A DNA stretch of 64,000 nucleotides from Casuarius casuarius (lineage: Eukaryota > Chordata > Aves > Casuariiformes > Casuariidae), in the NCBI GenBank assembly GCA_003342895.1, contig PTFA01000395.1, forward strand, positions 10,394 through 74,393. Direction: 5' to 3'. Below the pieces are notes generated by a model that did no database searches, was not told the DNA's origin, and saw only the letters and a list, made by a program, of their open reading frames with translations. Within the stretch, counting starts at the first letter, position 1. Each line of letters begins with the position of its first letter. Positions 12,801 to 23,903 of this stretch are shown one piece after another. The translations under genes and the position numbers were made by a program.

Positions 12801-15800
12801 GGAAAGGCTAGCAGAAGCTGCAGCACGGGCTGCTGCCGCCCTCTCCTGGGTCAAGAGAAAGCAACAAAGTTGAGGCCTGGCTCTTCCCCCCCCCCCCCAA
12901 ACAGACTATTGCAAACTTGGATGCTTTCTGTCACCAGAGAAGTCTGTAACAGGACACTTGATTTTCTTTTGCTTACCAACTTGGCAGCATTTCAGGAAGA
13001 AGTGTCAAAATGACAGACAAAGGAAATAACTTTACCCAAGAGTCAGTTATAAGCCAAGAGAAACCAGCTGACCGTTTCCAACGCCCAACGCTCGACCCGT
13101 TGTTTTGCTGTGCAGTGGGGACAGCCTCGCAGGAGGCACTCGAGCAGGTAAGCTCACCTCCCTTCCGAAGAGCTGGGTTTGTAGCCAGCTGAAAAACGAC
13201 AAAACGACTGTATATTCTGAAGTCCACAGCATCTTGGCAAACGACACGGCCAATGGGCAGTTACTACTTCTCTAAACTACCTGGATGGCAGGGAAACCAA
13301 CGTTTCGTTTGGATGTCACTTGGAAAAGCTGTGAGCAACGGAACTGCTGGTGGCGTTAAGGACCAGAGACAGAGCTCGGTAAAGTACAGGAGAGTAAACA
13401 CGCACTGTTCACATCCTACACAGGGCTGCTTATCTTTGGTATTCGTCTTTGACTAGTGGACTAAGTCCTTTTATCTCTGGTAGCCTTACATACCAGAGGG
13501 TAGAACTGAAAGGGTGGAAATGAAAGAGTGGGAAGGAAGGCAGGAGAGAGGCTGAGTCAGAAAAGAAATGTGATCTGAAAAGAAATTTGCTTCTGAAGTC
13601 ATGGCTGGGGTGAGTAAATGCAAGACACTGCTGTAGCAGCAAATAAAGTAGAGTTTACAAAGGAAAGAAAAAACCATCTTTGTCTACTGAGCTGCATTGT
13701 TTAAAACAAACAGGTTTATAGATGTGTCGTTGTTGAGAAGAATTTCACTAAAGAAGGAGCATGCGCTTCCCTTTTTAAGACTCATGGAACACTCTTACAA
13801 ACACTTTTTAAGCCACGCTAGCATGTAGATACTTGAGAATATGAAGAAACAAGAACCAAGTCTGATTTGCAAGGCGAGAGACACTGGCTACCTTTCTGAT
13901 GTTTAAAGCTTCAAACTCACACAGGGTCTTTTTAATCTTGTCTCTCTTGTAGCCACATGCACAGAGTTTCTCTGCTGTCTAATGACAAGCTTACAAGATA
14001 GCCTCTTCCTTAAGAAGGACATACATGGAGTCACTCTCCTCTACCAGACTATGTATTTTCTTGAAGCTGGGAGGAACGTTCAAGACCTCCACCCTTTTAT
14101 AAAATCCAACGAAAATTAGCCAAAAAGTTCAAAAGTTATGATGACAGGTTGGGAGGAAAAAAAACCCAAACAAACAAAACACCCCCACACACACACTCAC
14201 GGACACAAAAGCAATCCAATCACCTACATCTCGTTTTTTTTAGGAAAGCAGGCTGAACATATTCCTTTGCAAGGTACACGTGCTGCATGCCCTCTACTAC
14301 TGCTCCATCAGCAGGACCCAGCCTGGCTCTGAAGTGTGCGGAAGCACCTTCTCAAAGTACAGGGTCTACAGCTTAGCAGCTAGGCATTTTCTTGCAGCCA
14401 CTTTTCAGCGAGGTCCTGATAATTAACACAATTCTGGAAAGGATGAGCTGCCTTGTTCTGTGAGCTTTTTCCATATTTCAAGTATGGAAGGTGGCTTTAT
14501 ACCCTGCTACCCTTCTCTGATAATTTCACCCTTTACACTTTGCCAGTGCTTTCCCACTGTCAAAACAGTAAAGTGTTCCTATATTAAAGGTTAATTTTGT
14601 AACCAAGAGCCAGTATGTTCTGTATCTTTGTTTCTAACTTCTGTGGTAAGATGTTCCAGTATCTGTAGACACTTCCAGAGTTATCCTGCAGTACAAAACA
14701 CAGAGAAAACATATTTTCAAAATTCTATACTATTACGGAAAAGCAAACATCCCAAGGAAAGCTTACCTCAATATATCTTTTACTATGTTTTCCTTAGTTA
14801 GCATTTTCATTGCTTCCTAGTTGCAAGCTATTGTGTTTCAGTTTTTTGCTGTGAGACTCGCTGCAGAATTAAACGCTGTAACACACAAGCTGTACAGACT
14901 ATTTGGAGGAAAAAAAAAATCCTAGAAAAAAACTAGAACATCATTCCACTGAAAGATATAGAAGGAACAGAAAAGCAACAAAGTCTTTCCCCCCCCCCTT
15001 TGACCTCCTTGCTCTCCATAGGGCTAGTGAAAGGGTCATCTCCTTTACCTACCAGGTCCCAAACAGTGATTTCCTAGAATGAACTGATTGAACTGACAGC
15101 TACGGTCCTGCAGTAGCTGGACTGTAAAGCATGTGCAAATCCTAAATCCTAAATCCTGTACTCCCATGAAAGAGCAAATCTAAAAACCCAGGCAGCTTAA
15201 ATAGGGGAAGTAGGACAATACTGCTGAGATTTAGTTGTTGATGTTCAAAAAGACAGCAACACAGCTAATAGTTTTCATTACTTGATCTCACAGCACTTAC
15301 GTAGATGGGGATACTGAAACACAGAAAAGTGAAGTGGCATGTCCAAAGTCACTCAGCAGGATAGGGATTTCTAAAAACAATCGAATTACCTGCAGCAAGC
15401 CAGGAGGAGAGTTGGCTGTGTGTTAGGTCAGTGCCTGCACACCTGTTGATCCAACGACGAGTGCATTTACTGCAGAGCAGCATGTGTTCATGCAACGGGT
15501 GCTGTAAAGTCCCACCTAGCCTCCCTCATAATGACTTTTCTCACAGATTCATCTCCACTTGTAGCCTACTTACACATACACTTAGGCTTCAATCTCACTC
15601 TTCTCTTACCTCATCACCTCCCGCGTTGTTTGTAATGCCCACTTGTTCTACTGACCTGCCGTTTGACCGAGCTGTTCCAGTTCATTTCGCCAGGTAGATG
15701 GCACAGAAAAATTGCAGTCTGCACCCACCATCCCAGGATGAATTCAATTTTATTCAAAACAGTTATTCCACTTTGGAAACACGGCCATTATTTTCTGAAC

Positions 15801-18800
15801 AGATTGCCTGTGTGGGAGCTATTTCAGCAAAAGAGAATGTCTTAGTGTCCCTGGCTCCTTTAGGTCTAACTGCAGAGTTAACCATGTCTGCCCGGGAAGA
15901 GGCATTTTTTTTTTTTTTTTTTTTTTACAGGCCCATCTTTGCGACTGAGAAGACCACTATATCCACCACAAACATTTCAGTTTTGAGGCTAAACTTGATA
16001 GGGACCTGTCAAGGTTTAAGTCCCACCATGACAGAGGAGAGTGGAGAGTACAGATAGCATCCTGCATCCTCATGCAATCCCACAACTCTTTGCACTATCA
16101 ACGAGAAACATAACTGCGCTACTTGTTTTCTATAATAGAAACAAAAGCCTATTACCATCCTGATGAAAAACACTTCCTCGGATCCCACAGATCACCAAAG
16201 AGGCATCAAGAGTCCGTCCCTGTACAAAACCAGACGTTTCATGTTTGATCCCTTCTGCCAGTCCCTAAAGTTACCTAACTATGCTTTCATTCAGCTGTAA
16301 AAAGTACTAAACACAACCAGACTGCTACAAGATTTTGTGCAAATACTGAAAAGCAAATCTAAATTGGAAGGAAATAACATTTTCTATAGGTCCTTAGCAA
16401 AATCCTAATATTTTTCCAAGTAAATCCATTTTTCAAACTCTACTGCCTTTAATATGACCTTCATGAAAGCAAACATGGAGTTTGGAAAAGGCTCCACATA
16501 GGCACAAACCACCAAATTTTAACAGCTTTACCTCTCTGATAAATACATGTATTTTAACCACATTGAATCATACCTGCATTTGCTGCACTGCTGGCCATAG
16601 TTTGCAGTTATTTTTATATTGCTCAGTCTAGCTCCCTAAGCGCCTTTGCTGCCCAGAAAATGTTTTGCACTTGACTGCGAAGATGGCTATAAAGGAAGTG
16701 ATCTCACGATTAGGTAAGAAAGTCATCCTAGTGCCTGCTGGGAGTCGTAGTTTTTTTAAAAAGACTAAAAATTGAGTGTGTTGCTGCGATGTGATCTTGG
16801 AAAAAGAGCATCATTTCTTTTCAATTATAGCATGGGGGGGGCAGGGAATAGGATGCTGAGGAACCCCCAAGCAGAACAAGACAGTTAGGCAGTAGCTGTG
16901 CAGGGCAGGAGAGCGCTGTTCAGATAACCTCCCATTCCCTTGCGCAGCATCCCCTTTTCTGCTTCCCTTCTGCAGGTCACTGGATCCTTATTTCTTTGCT
17001 TGCTCTCGCTCTCCATAATTTCTGCCTAGGTATCCTTCTGATCTTGGGAAGATGCGTTTAATCTTGTCCTGCCTTGCACTTTGTGCCCAACCACACTCTG
17101 CTGAAGTATTTTTCCACCTTTGGTCTATGGGCGTCAAAAGCGGCCCTTGAAACAAGCTGAAATCGGTTTTCTAGCCAAACAGGCAAGCAAAGTGGAAGTT
17201 CGGCATGGGAAAAGCCACTGCGGCAGCTGCGCAAAAAACAGCCCAGGGATATTCCTAAAATCAGTTAGCTGATCCCTCTGTTAAGAAAGGCTGGGAAACA
17301 AAGCTTCAGCGCGCAGTGCCAAGTCGAGTACTTTGCGGGCCGAACTCGCGCAGACTGAGTCACCGGTTCTCAAGCGTGGCTGGCAGGGACTGCCCGGACA
17401 GCAGTTTGCAGAAGTCTGCTCTTAGCGACCAGCTGTAGTCTGGATGCAGCCAACAGAAATTTATTTGCCTTAACTGGAGCAAAATTTCAGCCAAGAACGA
17501 TTTTAGCACAGAGGTTACCAAAACGTTGCTTCTGAAGAGCTACTTAGCGGGTGCCGGCTTAGAGCCACGTGACAGAAATCAAAAGACCCCACTGCAGACT
17601 TTGGGGTTACCCTCAGGGAATGACTGCTCTGCTGCACGCAAGGGCATCCCATTCGTGTGCTTTCCAGACAAACGATGCGGCTGTCCGATCCCATATTTGA
17701 GTGTCTGTGGCTTGAGTGTGTAAGTCACCTGAGCACACACCAGAAAATCAGAAAGCCTTCAAAATTCGGTGTGCGCTATACAGATCCATGGGCCGGGTTC
17801 TGTGAACTGCCTGATAAGCACAGCATGCAATCCCTATAGGAATAACTAGCAATGTATACAGTAAGAAGGCTTCATACTGAAGTCAGGTAGTGCAGATGGG
17901 GCTAAAGCTCATCTGTCTGCTTCTGTTTTTGTGGAAGTGGCCAAATGCCAAGCAGCAGAAAGGACAGGCCAGTCAGCAGCATACTGGAACTGGGATATAA
18001 ACAAGTAACAACCTGCAAAGTCAGCCCACTTAGTTATTTTACTTACACTCCCCTTGCCCAAGGCATTAGCTCCAGAAACAAATGCAATCTCAGGTTCACA
18101 GCTAATAACATCACATCATCTAGTCATCACGTGCTTTAAGACAACTGAAATGTAACTACCAATACAGGTAACATGTATTAGCTTAATAATTATAATAGTT
18201 GTCTGTAGATAATTTTGGAAAGCCAAAAAGCCCTCTCCAGTTCAGTTTTGTATCACAGCAAACTTTAGCGTCTACACATGAAACAGACTCTGCCCAGCAG
18301 CTGTCAGATGCAGTTAAGCAGATATTTTGACTGCCACAAACTATGATTATGAGCACAAAATAACAGTATAAGGCAAAAGAGCACCAAGATTAAATAAAGA
18401 AAAAAAAGCCAGCCACTAACAAGCTCTTTAAAAATATCACTGGCTAAAAGATCTTTATCCACATGAATTTTCCCATTGCACCACGTTATAATCACTGAAA
18501 TGATGAATTTCTACATATTGGTTTTGTTGATAAAAGACAGCAGAAGAGGTAATATGTTGACTAAAATTAACTGATTTTTGACCTTAGAAAATAGAATATG
18601 TAATTCTTATGTTCTTACAGAACATACTCTTACTATATAATTCTTATGTTCTCATACGTGTAGGTATAAGAACATATACCTTCTAAGGAAGAAAAAAAAA
18701 AATCAACATGCCTACTTGAATAAAGAAAAATATCCTTCAGCACCCTTTTTTGTAGCCAGTATTTCATTGTAGATATTCCAACAAAGCTAAACACACACAA

Positions 18801-21800
18801 ACACACACACGCTAATTATGGAAACCTAAAAGCATTTTTAGTTATTTTCCTGACACCAAAACTGTATTAAAATATAGACCAGAAGGTATATGTAAAAAGA
18901 CTATGTCCATTCCACATGGGAATAAAATAAGTAAATAAAATAAAATCTTTTCCCCTCTACCCAAATCAAAGTGCAAGTTTTCCACACGAAAGACACAGGA
19001 ACATTAAAACACATGGAAAAAGTGTTGCTGGGTATCAAGCTTCAAGAACATTTGACAGGGTTTCTTTTGTTGCACTTGAGCAAGGAAGTAGATGTGTTAC
19101 AGTAGTTTGGAGAACATTTGCCTCTGACAGAAACACATTTCTGGCAGTGGCCAATAATACATGGCTATAGGAAAAAAAAAACGAAAAAAAACCCCACTTA
19201 TAATGGACACTGAAAAAAGAATTACCACGAGGAGTTTTGCACATACCTTACCATCCACAGGTGACTTAGACTTCACAAAATCCCTATACCATGTATCCAT
19301 CGTAAGATAACCCTAGATTTTCTCAGTTGCCATACAAACATCAAGTCCATTTTGAATCCTACTAAACTCTTCCCCAAAATAACATCCTGTGACTAAAGTC
19401 ACTGTGTAAAAGTTTTATCAGCTGTTATTCAAGTATATTAAATGACTATTTCTTGTAATAGAAATGGCTAAGGCCTGATTCAACTTCCCCATAATAATAG
19501 CTTCTACACTATCTTGTCCCTCACTGAGTTCCCCTCTGCTTTAGAGGGTCTCAATTTCTTCCACTGAGAGAGAAGTCACGCCCCATCTCTCTTCACTTTA
19601 TTATCCATTTCCTGACTTCTTCCACCTTCCTAGGGAGGAAATGATCAAACTGAATGCAGTATTTCAGTCAAGAAAAATATCCTCAATGCGTATTATAGCA
19701 TTGTCATGTTTCACTCCTATTATGTCCCTTAGCTTTCATATATCCCAAGTACTGACTGCAATATAGGAAAGGTAAGACCGTAAGTACTTCTTACATCAGC
19801 ATGGAAGACTATGATGGGTTTCCCAGATACCTTCTGTTCATGACAGCTCATTAATACATTGGCAAATTTCACAGACATTCTCCAAAGAAAGTCAAATTAT
19901 AAACAGGGGCCATCAAGTCACAAATGAACAAGTTAAAATAATTAGGGAAGAAAAAGTAAAATTTCATCAGAAGACTTGTCCTTAATACCATGACCTGACT
20001 TCCTGTTCCACATCAAGAGCTGCCTATAGAAACCTTATGAAATTGATGCACGTTATCTTTGACTCAGAGGAGGCAGAGTCTGGAGAGAGAAGCAGTATCC
20101 TATAATAGCCGATAGTGCTGGGGAAAAAAAATGAATAGGCTTTTGGGATATGAGAAATGGCAGGTGTGCCCCAAAACCTAGTTCTTTCACCTGCACCTGT
20201 TGGTCTAATAAAAGCTACTACTTATGCCTCAAAAAAACGTACCCATCACATCTTTATTACCTCTAACTTAAACAGCCTCTTATTTTTAACAAAATGCTGA
20301 ATTCTGCCTCAATATAAAGATACTGGAGATACTGACCACAGTCCTGTGATAGCAGACTGTTCAAGTAAGGGAAACTGATCCTCTTCAGTTCATCTAGCTT
20401 CTCTTTCAGCTTCCTGACTTGACTATCAGAGCGACTGATCCTCTGCCTCAAAAGTTTCAACTCTCCATTCTTCTTTTCTACCTGTTCACGCAAGCAGCAC
20501 ACCTGACTTTTGCTTTGCCTGGAGGAGAAACAGTATGAGTGGAGCGAGTCAATGAGTTTGCAAGCTCCCGAGGCTGACATGATGACCTCATTGATTGACA
20601 TGGGGTTGGCATCTGTGTCACCCTTCTGCCCAACCACAGCCTCAGTGGCAGGCTGAGGGGTTAGGTCTGCTGGGGATGCTGACAAACTCTGGGAAGGTTT
20701 CTGAGGGGTTGCAGTTAGTGATGAAGTAGGGGAGCCTTCTGCTAAGGTCTTATCATGTCCCATGATATTGCTGCTGCAGCTTGGTTCCGCATCTCTCTTT
20801 GGCCTTTTCCTTTCTAGTTGCTCTTTCGGGAAAGATGGCCTCTCTCTGGTATGCTTAGAGGAAAAGCTGTAAGAGTGGAGGGAGCCAATGAACTTGCAAG
20901 CACCAGACGCAGGAGGCGTGAAGTCATCAACCGATATGCCACTTCTGTCTGCCATCCAGCTCCCTGTCCGGGTGGTTTTAGGACAATCCTCTACAGAAGA
21001 TCTCTCAGGCTTTTTCTGAGGACCTGGCTTTGCAGTTAAATTATCCCCTAACGTCCTTCTCCGAGGGCCTTCCAGCTGGCTGTAGATACTCTCTTCCTTC
21101 TCAGCTATTGACCCAATTTCAGCTTGCAAAGTCGCCTCCTCCATCTCTTTAGTCCCCTGCATTACCATAAAGTCCTGGTCAGAAGATGAGGTTCTTTGAA
21201 CTACCTCACAGCCTCCTTCCCTTGATTGGTCTCCATCCTGCAGTGGTACCTGGCTTGCTATTTTTCTTCTGCTTCTGACATAATCCAGGTTGTCGTCTTT
21301 TTTCTCTGCAAGCTGGAAGATGGTAGGGACAGCAGTGGGCTTAAGTAATCGATGCTGGTCTTCCAGCCGTTTAGAAAAACTATCTTTGGTGAAATGCTCA
21401 CTGCAGAGAAATGAATACTTGGTGGGAGTCCAGTTGTCTCTCTGAACAGCTTTTAACCACTGAATCAGACGTTTTGAGTCCTTTAGAGGGAATCTGAAAA
21501 ACAAACAGAAAAAAAACACCCAGAAAAGATAAGTGGCATTTCTGGAATCGAAAAGGTTTGTGCCACTTGTCAGTTTAGCAAATGCAAATTGTCTTGAAAG
21601 CCATATTTTAAAAGGTTACACCTGTTTGGGGATTATTTTGCTGAAACATTCAATATCCATTTCCTCTGTTAAGAACACAATTTTGCAAAGACGGCAGAAC
21701 CAGTAAGCTTTGCTTCCCTTATTTATTAGCAAACAACTGATACTTCTTCTGTTTATTTATTCTATAAAGAACATAGTAGGTTGTCTGTAAACTAGGAAGG

Positions 21801-23835
21801 ATGAAGATGCATGATGAAAACTGAAACATCCCAACTTGCCCAATGCATTGACCACCCGCTATCTTCAAAACCATGTTGAGTTTTATACTGTTCTTTATGG
21901 AAATATTTAATAAGATGTAAAAATTCCTGAACAGAAGCTTCAGTGCCAACAAGCAGTGTTTCCATGCACCATATTCAATAGCATTGACACAATCACTTGT
22001 TTTGAACTGCTGGCACCACCCCTCGATAAACAGAAACGTAAGCCGCGACATAACACAATCACTTTCCAGAGGTGCTCAGTGGCTTTCCATATTGCACTTT
22101 GGATATATTCCAATAGAGGAAAAACTAGAGAAGCTGAACACGGTGCCCTTTCAAATTGAACTCGGTCGTCCAAAACACCTTGGGAATCACCTATGCTGCC
22201 ATAACTGTCAAGGCCATAAGTCCTTCTTATAAAGAGAGAAAAGAAGGAGTACAGAGAAATAGAGGCACCTGCCAGGAGAAAAAACAAACACACGATTGCA
22301 GTCCGAGTCCCGCATCACCCACTCGTGCCGGTGTCCGAAGCAAACACAACCACGCCAGAAGATTCTCTTACCTGCACCTAAGCTGCACAGCATATTTCTA
22401 AATGGCAACGACACGCATGGGGGAAACTCTGCATAAGTTCCAAAATTTGCAAGAGACTGAAGGAGAAACCTAAAGGCTACTATTGACACTGCAAAAAAAC
22501 AAAGGACAGCTTCCTATTGTTTACAGATTAAGAGATGTACAAAAAGAGATTCACAAAATTGCTGACAGAATAGGAGAAATACAGCAGCGGCATTTAACAT
22601 AAGTGAAATTTATCCCGTTCCCTCTTTCGGGCACAGGCGCCCTTCCTCCAACAAGCACGCTATAAACAAGCCTCACGCGCAATGGGCCCTTTGGTTTCTA
22701 AATGCAAAATGACAGCAGTATCTGTTTCTTAAATTTTGAAGGAGAAGGGAAAAAAATAGAGAAAAAAATTAGCATCATTTACTCTTTACAAGGTTTCTCC
22801 TAAATCTGCTTATAGCAAAGCGGGTGTATCCCAGAGGAAAACCTGTACCCATAACTAAAGCAGGGAAACGTTAGCCATCTCGTGAGACCAAAATCCAAAA
22901 CACTAGCTCAAAGAGCAGACCGGTAACTTTTTAGGCTCACGTAAAAGACAAAAGTCATCTCACCGGTTGCCCTGCTGCTCATCATCTCGTAAGGACGCAG
23001 CACGATCGCGCAAGTCGCTACGTCTCTTTGGAAACTACCGAGAAGAGGGCAAGAATATCCGCGGCCCGCGGCGCAAAGGCTCGAGGAGGGCCAAATCGCC
23101 CGGCAAGAGCTGCGAGGGGAAGCAGCGCGTCCGCGCGACCTCGCAAGCGGCTAAAGACACAAGGCTCGAGCAACGGTTTCGTGCCCTGGGAAAGCAGCCG
23201 GCTAAACAAAAGGCCGGTTAGGCAAGGACCGGCCGGGGCCGCCGCCGGGGTCTCGCCCAGCCCGGGCAGCGCCGCCGGGCCCATCCGTGTGTTCCGACAC
23301 GGCGCCGGGCNNNNNNNNNNNNNNNNNNNNNNNNNNNNNNNNNNNNNNNNNNNNNNNNNNNNNNNNNNNNNNNNNNNNNNNNNNNNNNNNNNNNNNNNNN
23401 NNNNNNNNNNNNNNNNNNNNNNNNNNNNNNNNNNNNNNNNNNNNNNNNNNNNNNNNNNNNNNNNNNNNNNNNNNNNNNNNNNNNNNNNNNNNNNNNNNNN
23501 NNNNNNNNNNNNNNNNNNNNNNNNNNNNNNNNNNNNNNNNNNNNNNNNNNNNNNNNNNNNNNNNNNNNNNNNNNNNNNNNNNNNNNNNNNNNNNNNNNNN
23601 NNNNNNNNNNNNNNNNNNNNNNNNNNNNNNNNNNNNNNNNNNNNNNNNNNNNNNNNNNNNNNNNNNNNNNNNNNNNNNNNNNNNNNNNNNNNNNNNNNNN
23701 NNNNNNNNNNNNNGGCCGGGCCGGGGGAGCGGGGGGCGGCCCCGGCGGCCGCTCTTACCTGTGGAAGGAGACGGTGCCTCTGTGCGCCTTCCCCTGCCGG
23801 TTCGAGCAGTTCACGGCGGCGCAGCAGATCACCAT
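6739..23835 (-). CDS. THAP4: THAP4, THAP zinc finger plus nitrobindin domain (3' end missing)
   Basis: Coding exons join as complement of 23759-23835, 20337-21493, 10659-10818, 8256-8365 and 6739-6842; all junctions are GT-AG and phases agree. They give about 536 residues against 577 in human THAP4. Seen: an N-terminal THAP zinc finger with C2CH ligands C5, C10, C56 and H59 and the AVPTIF box at 80-85; a low-complexity middle; a duplicated GACK..SLHSY module at about 223 and 335; a coiled coil at about 358-397; then a nitrobindin-like beta-barrel from about 413. THAP domains bind DNA, and nitrobindin domains bind ferric haem and are linked to NO and peroxynitrite chemistry (family knowledge). 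The final exon, which in human carries the haem-ligating histidine, is not visible, so the reading stops at a phase-0 donor. The gene diverges from ATG4B across a shared CpG island. The start MVICC is chosen because the THAP domain begins there. Confidence 0.95.
6843..8255 (-). other. THAP4 intron 4
   Basis: GT-AG intron between exons 4 and 5, with several single N bases. I see no exon, RNA gene or recognisable repeat in it. Confidence 0.8.
8256..8365 (-). CDS. THAP4: THAP4 exon 4 (nitrobindin domain)
   Basis: Encodes FNAFHPDTRKPMHRECGF and then IRLKPDTNKVAFISAQNT, residues about 466-501, nearly identical to human THAP4 as I recall it. The acceptor is CCCTCAG and the donor GTAGTAAC. The phase is 2 on entry and 1 on exit. 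Confidence 0.95.
8366..10658 (-). other. THAP4 intron 3
   Basis: GT-AG intron between exons 3 and 4. It contains a 23-base A run at 10571-10593 close to exon 3 (a T run on the coding strand, just inside the donor side). Single N bases end at 9415. No further feature was recognised. Confidence 0.8.
10571..10593. repeat. A23 homopolymer
   Basis: A run of 23 A about 60 bases on the intron side of the THAP4 exon 3 donor. No processed-gene sequence lies next to it. Confidence 0.95.
10659..10818 (-). CDS. THAP4: THAP4 exon 3 (start of nitrobindin domain)
   Basis: Encodes residues 412-464, from ETPQLNPVMEPLSWM through HISHVGQPMLNF. It includes the GTW motif and the following SDPPGDG loop typical of the first strands of the nitrobindin/FABP-like barrel. 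The acceptor CTCCACAG and donor GTAAGTCT are strong. It is also the exon that the alternative first exon at 16574-16598 would splice to. Confidence 0.95.
15905..15926. repeat. T22 homopolymer
   Basis: A run of 22 T in THAP4 intron 2, followed by ACAG. No retrogene was recognised beside it. Confidence 0.95.
16574..16598 (-). CDS. THAP4: Candidate alternative THAP4 first exon (nitrobindin-only isoform)
   Basis: Reading the minus strand inside THAP4 intron 2, an ATG with A at -3 and G at +4 opens MASSAANA and runs 25 bases into a donor GCAG|GTATGA. The exon ends in phase 1 with G, exactly as exon 2 does, so splicing to exon 3 gives MASSAANA-ETPQLNP and an in-frame nitrobindin domain without the THAP finger. 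Promoter-like sites lie 80-155 bases upstream (16680-16751). I recall that human THAP4 has a short isoform lacking the THAP domain, which would fit. The splice match and promoter context are seen; use of the exon is inferred. Confidence 0.6.
16680..16752 (-). promoter_or_regulatory. Intronic promoter elements (ZNF143-like, TATA-like, YY1-like)
   Basis: On the minus strand, ACTACGACTCCCAGCAGGC (16751-16733) closely matches the ZNF143/Staf motif ACTACAAYTCCCAGNNTGC, which is typical of promoters. It is followed by CTTTATAGCC (about 16695-16686) and an overlapping YY1-like GCCATCTTCGC. The order and spacing suit a transcription start just upstream of the small exon at 16574-16598. Confidence 0.55.
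20337..21493 (-). CDS. THAP4: THAP4 exon 2 (rest of THAP finger, middle region, coiled coil)
   Basis: A 1157-base exon in a single open frame, residues 26-411. It completes the THAP finger (second zinc pair C56/H59 in LCSEHF, AVPTIF at 80-85). A Ser/Thr/Pro/Glu-rich linker follows. Two copies of a module GACK(L/F)I.SLHSY(C/S)FSS lie at about 223-238 and 335-350. A heptad-rich segment at about 358-397 looks like a coiled coil. The acceptor is TTTTCAG. The donor is GTCAGT, slightly non-consensus; it is chosen because its phase joins exon 3 correctly (codon GAG). The open frame runs on to a stop near 20263, which is intron read-through. Confidence 0.95.
21494..23758 (-). other. THAP4 intron 1
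   Basis: GT-AG intron. The exon 2 end is AT-rich. The exon 1 end from about 22960 belongs to the CpG island and contains the assembly gap 23311-23713. No coding exon was recognised. Confidence 0.8.
23311..23713. other. Assembly gap, 403 N
   Basis: A run of N inside the GC-rich island of THAP4 intron 1, flanked by GGCGCCGGGC and GGCCGGGCCG. It is probably a GC-driven sequencing dropout. Any promoter element inside is unseen. Confidence 1.
23759..23835 (-). CDS. THAP4: THAP4 exon 1 (start codon, first zinc ligands)
   Basis: Encodes residues 1-25 plus two bases of codon 26, starting MVICCAAVNC and ending VSFH. It carries the first zinc-ligand pair of the THAP finger (C5, C10). The donor is GTAAGAGC. 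The start has G at -3 and G at +4. Intron 1 (21494-23758) contains the 403-base assembly gap. Confidence 0.95.
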
Positions 23836-23903
23836 CTCCGGCCGCCCCGCCGGGCCCGCTCCCCAGCCCCCTCCCACCCCTTCCAGCCCAGGAGCCGAGG
23901 CCA

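Larger units (their letters stand above)
10819..20336 (-). other. THAP4 intron 2
   Basis: A 9.5 kb intron, the longest of the gene. It holds the candidate alternative promoter and first exon (16574-16752), homopolymers (C13 at 12886-12898, T22 at 15905-15926), a CA-rich stretch (14161-14200), an AP-1/MARE-like site at 13551-13560 and another at 17356-17362, an E-box GTCACGTGA at 11667-11675, and a small hairpin near 18608-18626. No other coding exon was recognised. Confidence 0.75.

Noticed and set aside
18608..18626. Possible glucocorticoid response element
   Set aside because: The half-sites are in the everted order TGTTCTnnnAGAACA, the reverse of the true AGAACAnnnTGTTCT arrangement.
20263..20336. 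Continuation of THAP4 exon 2 to a stop at 20263
   Set aside because: The family sequence switches to exon 3 (ETPQLNP) at the GTCAGT donor with matching phase. The tail is intron read-through, although a truncated retained-intron product is possible.
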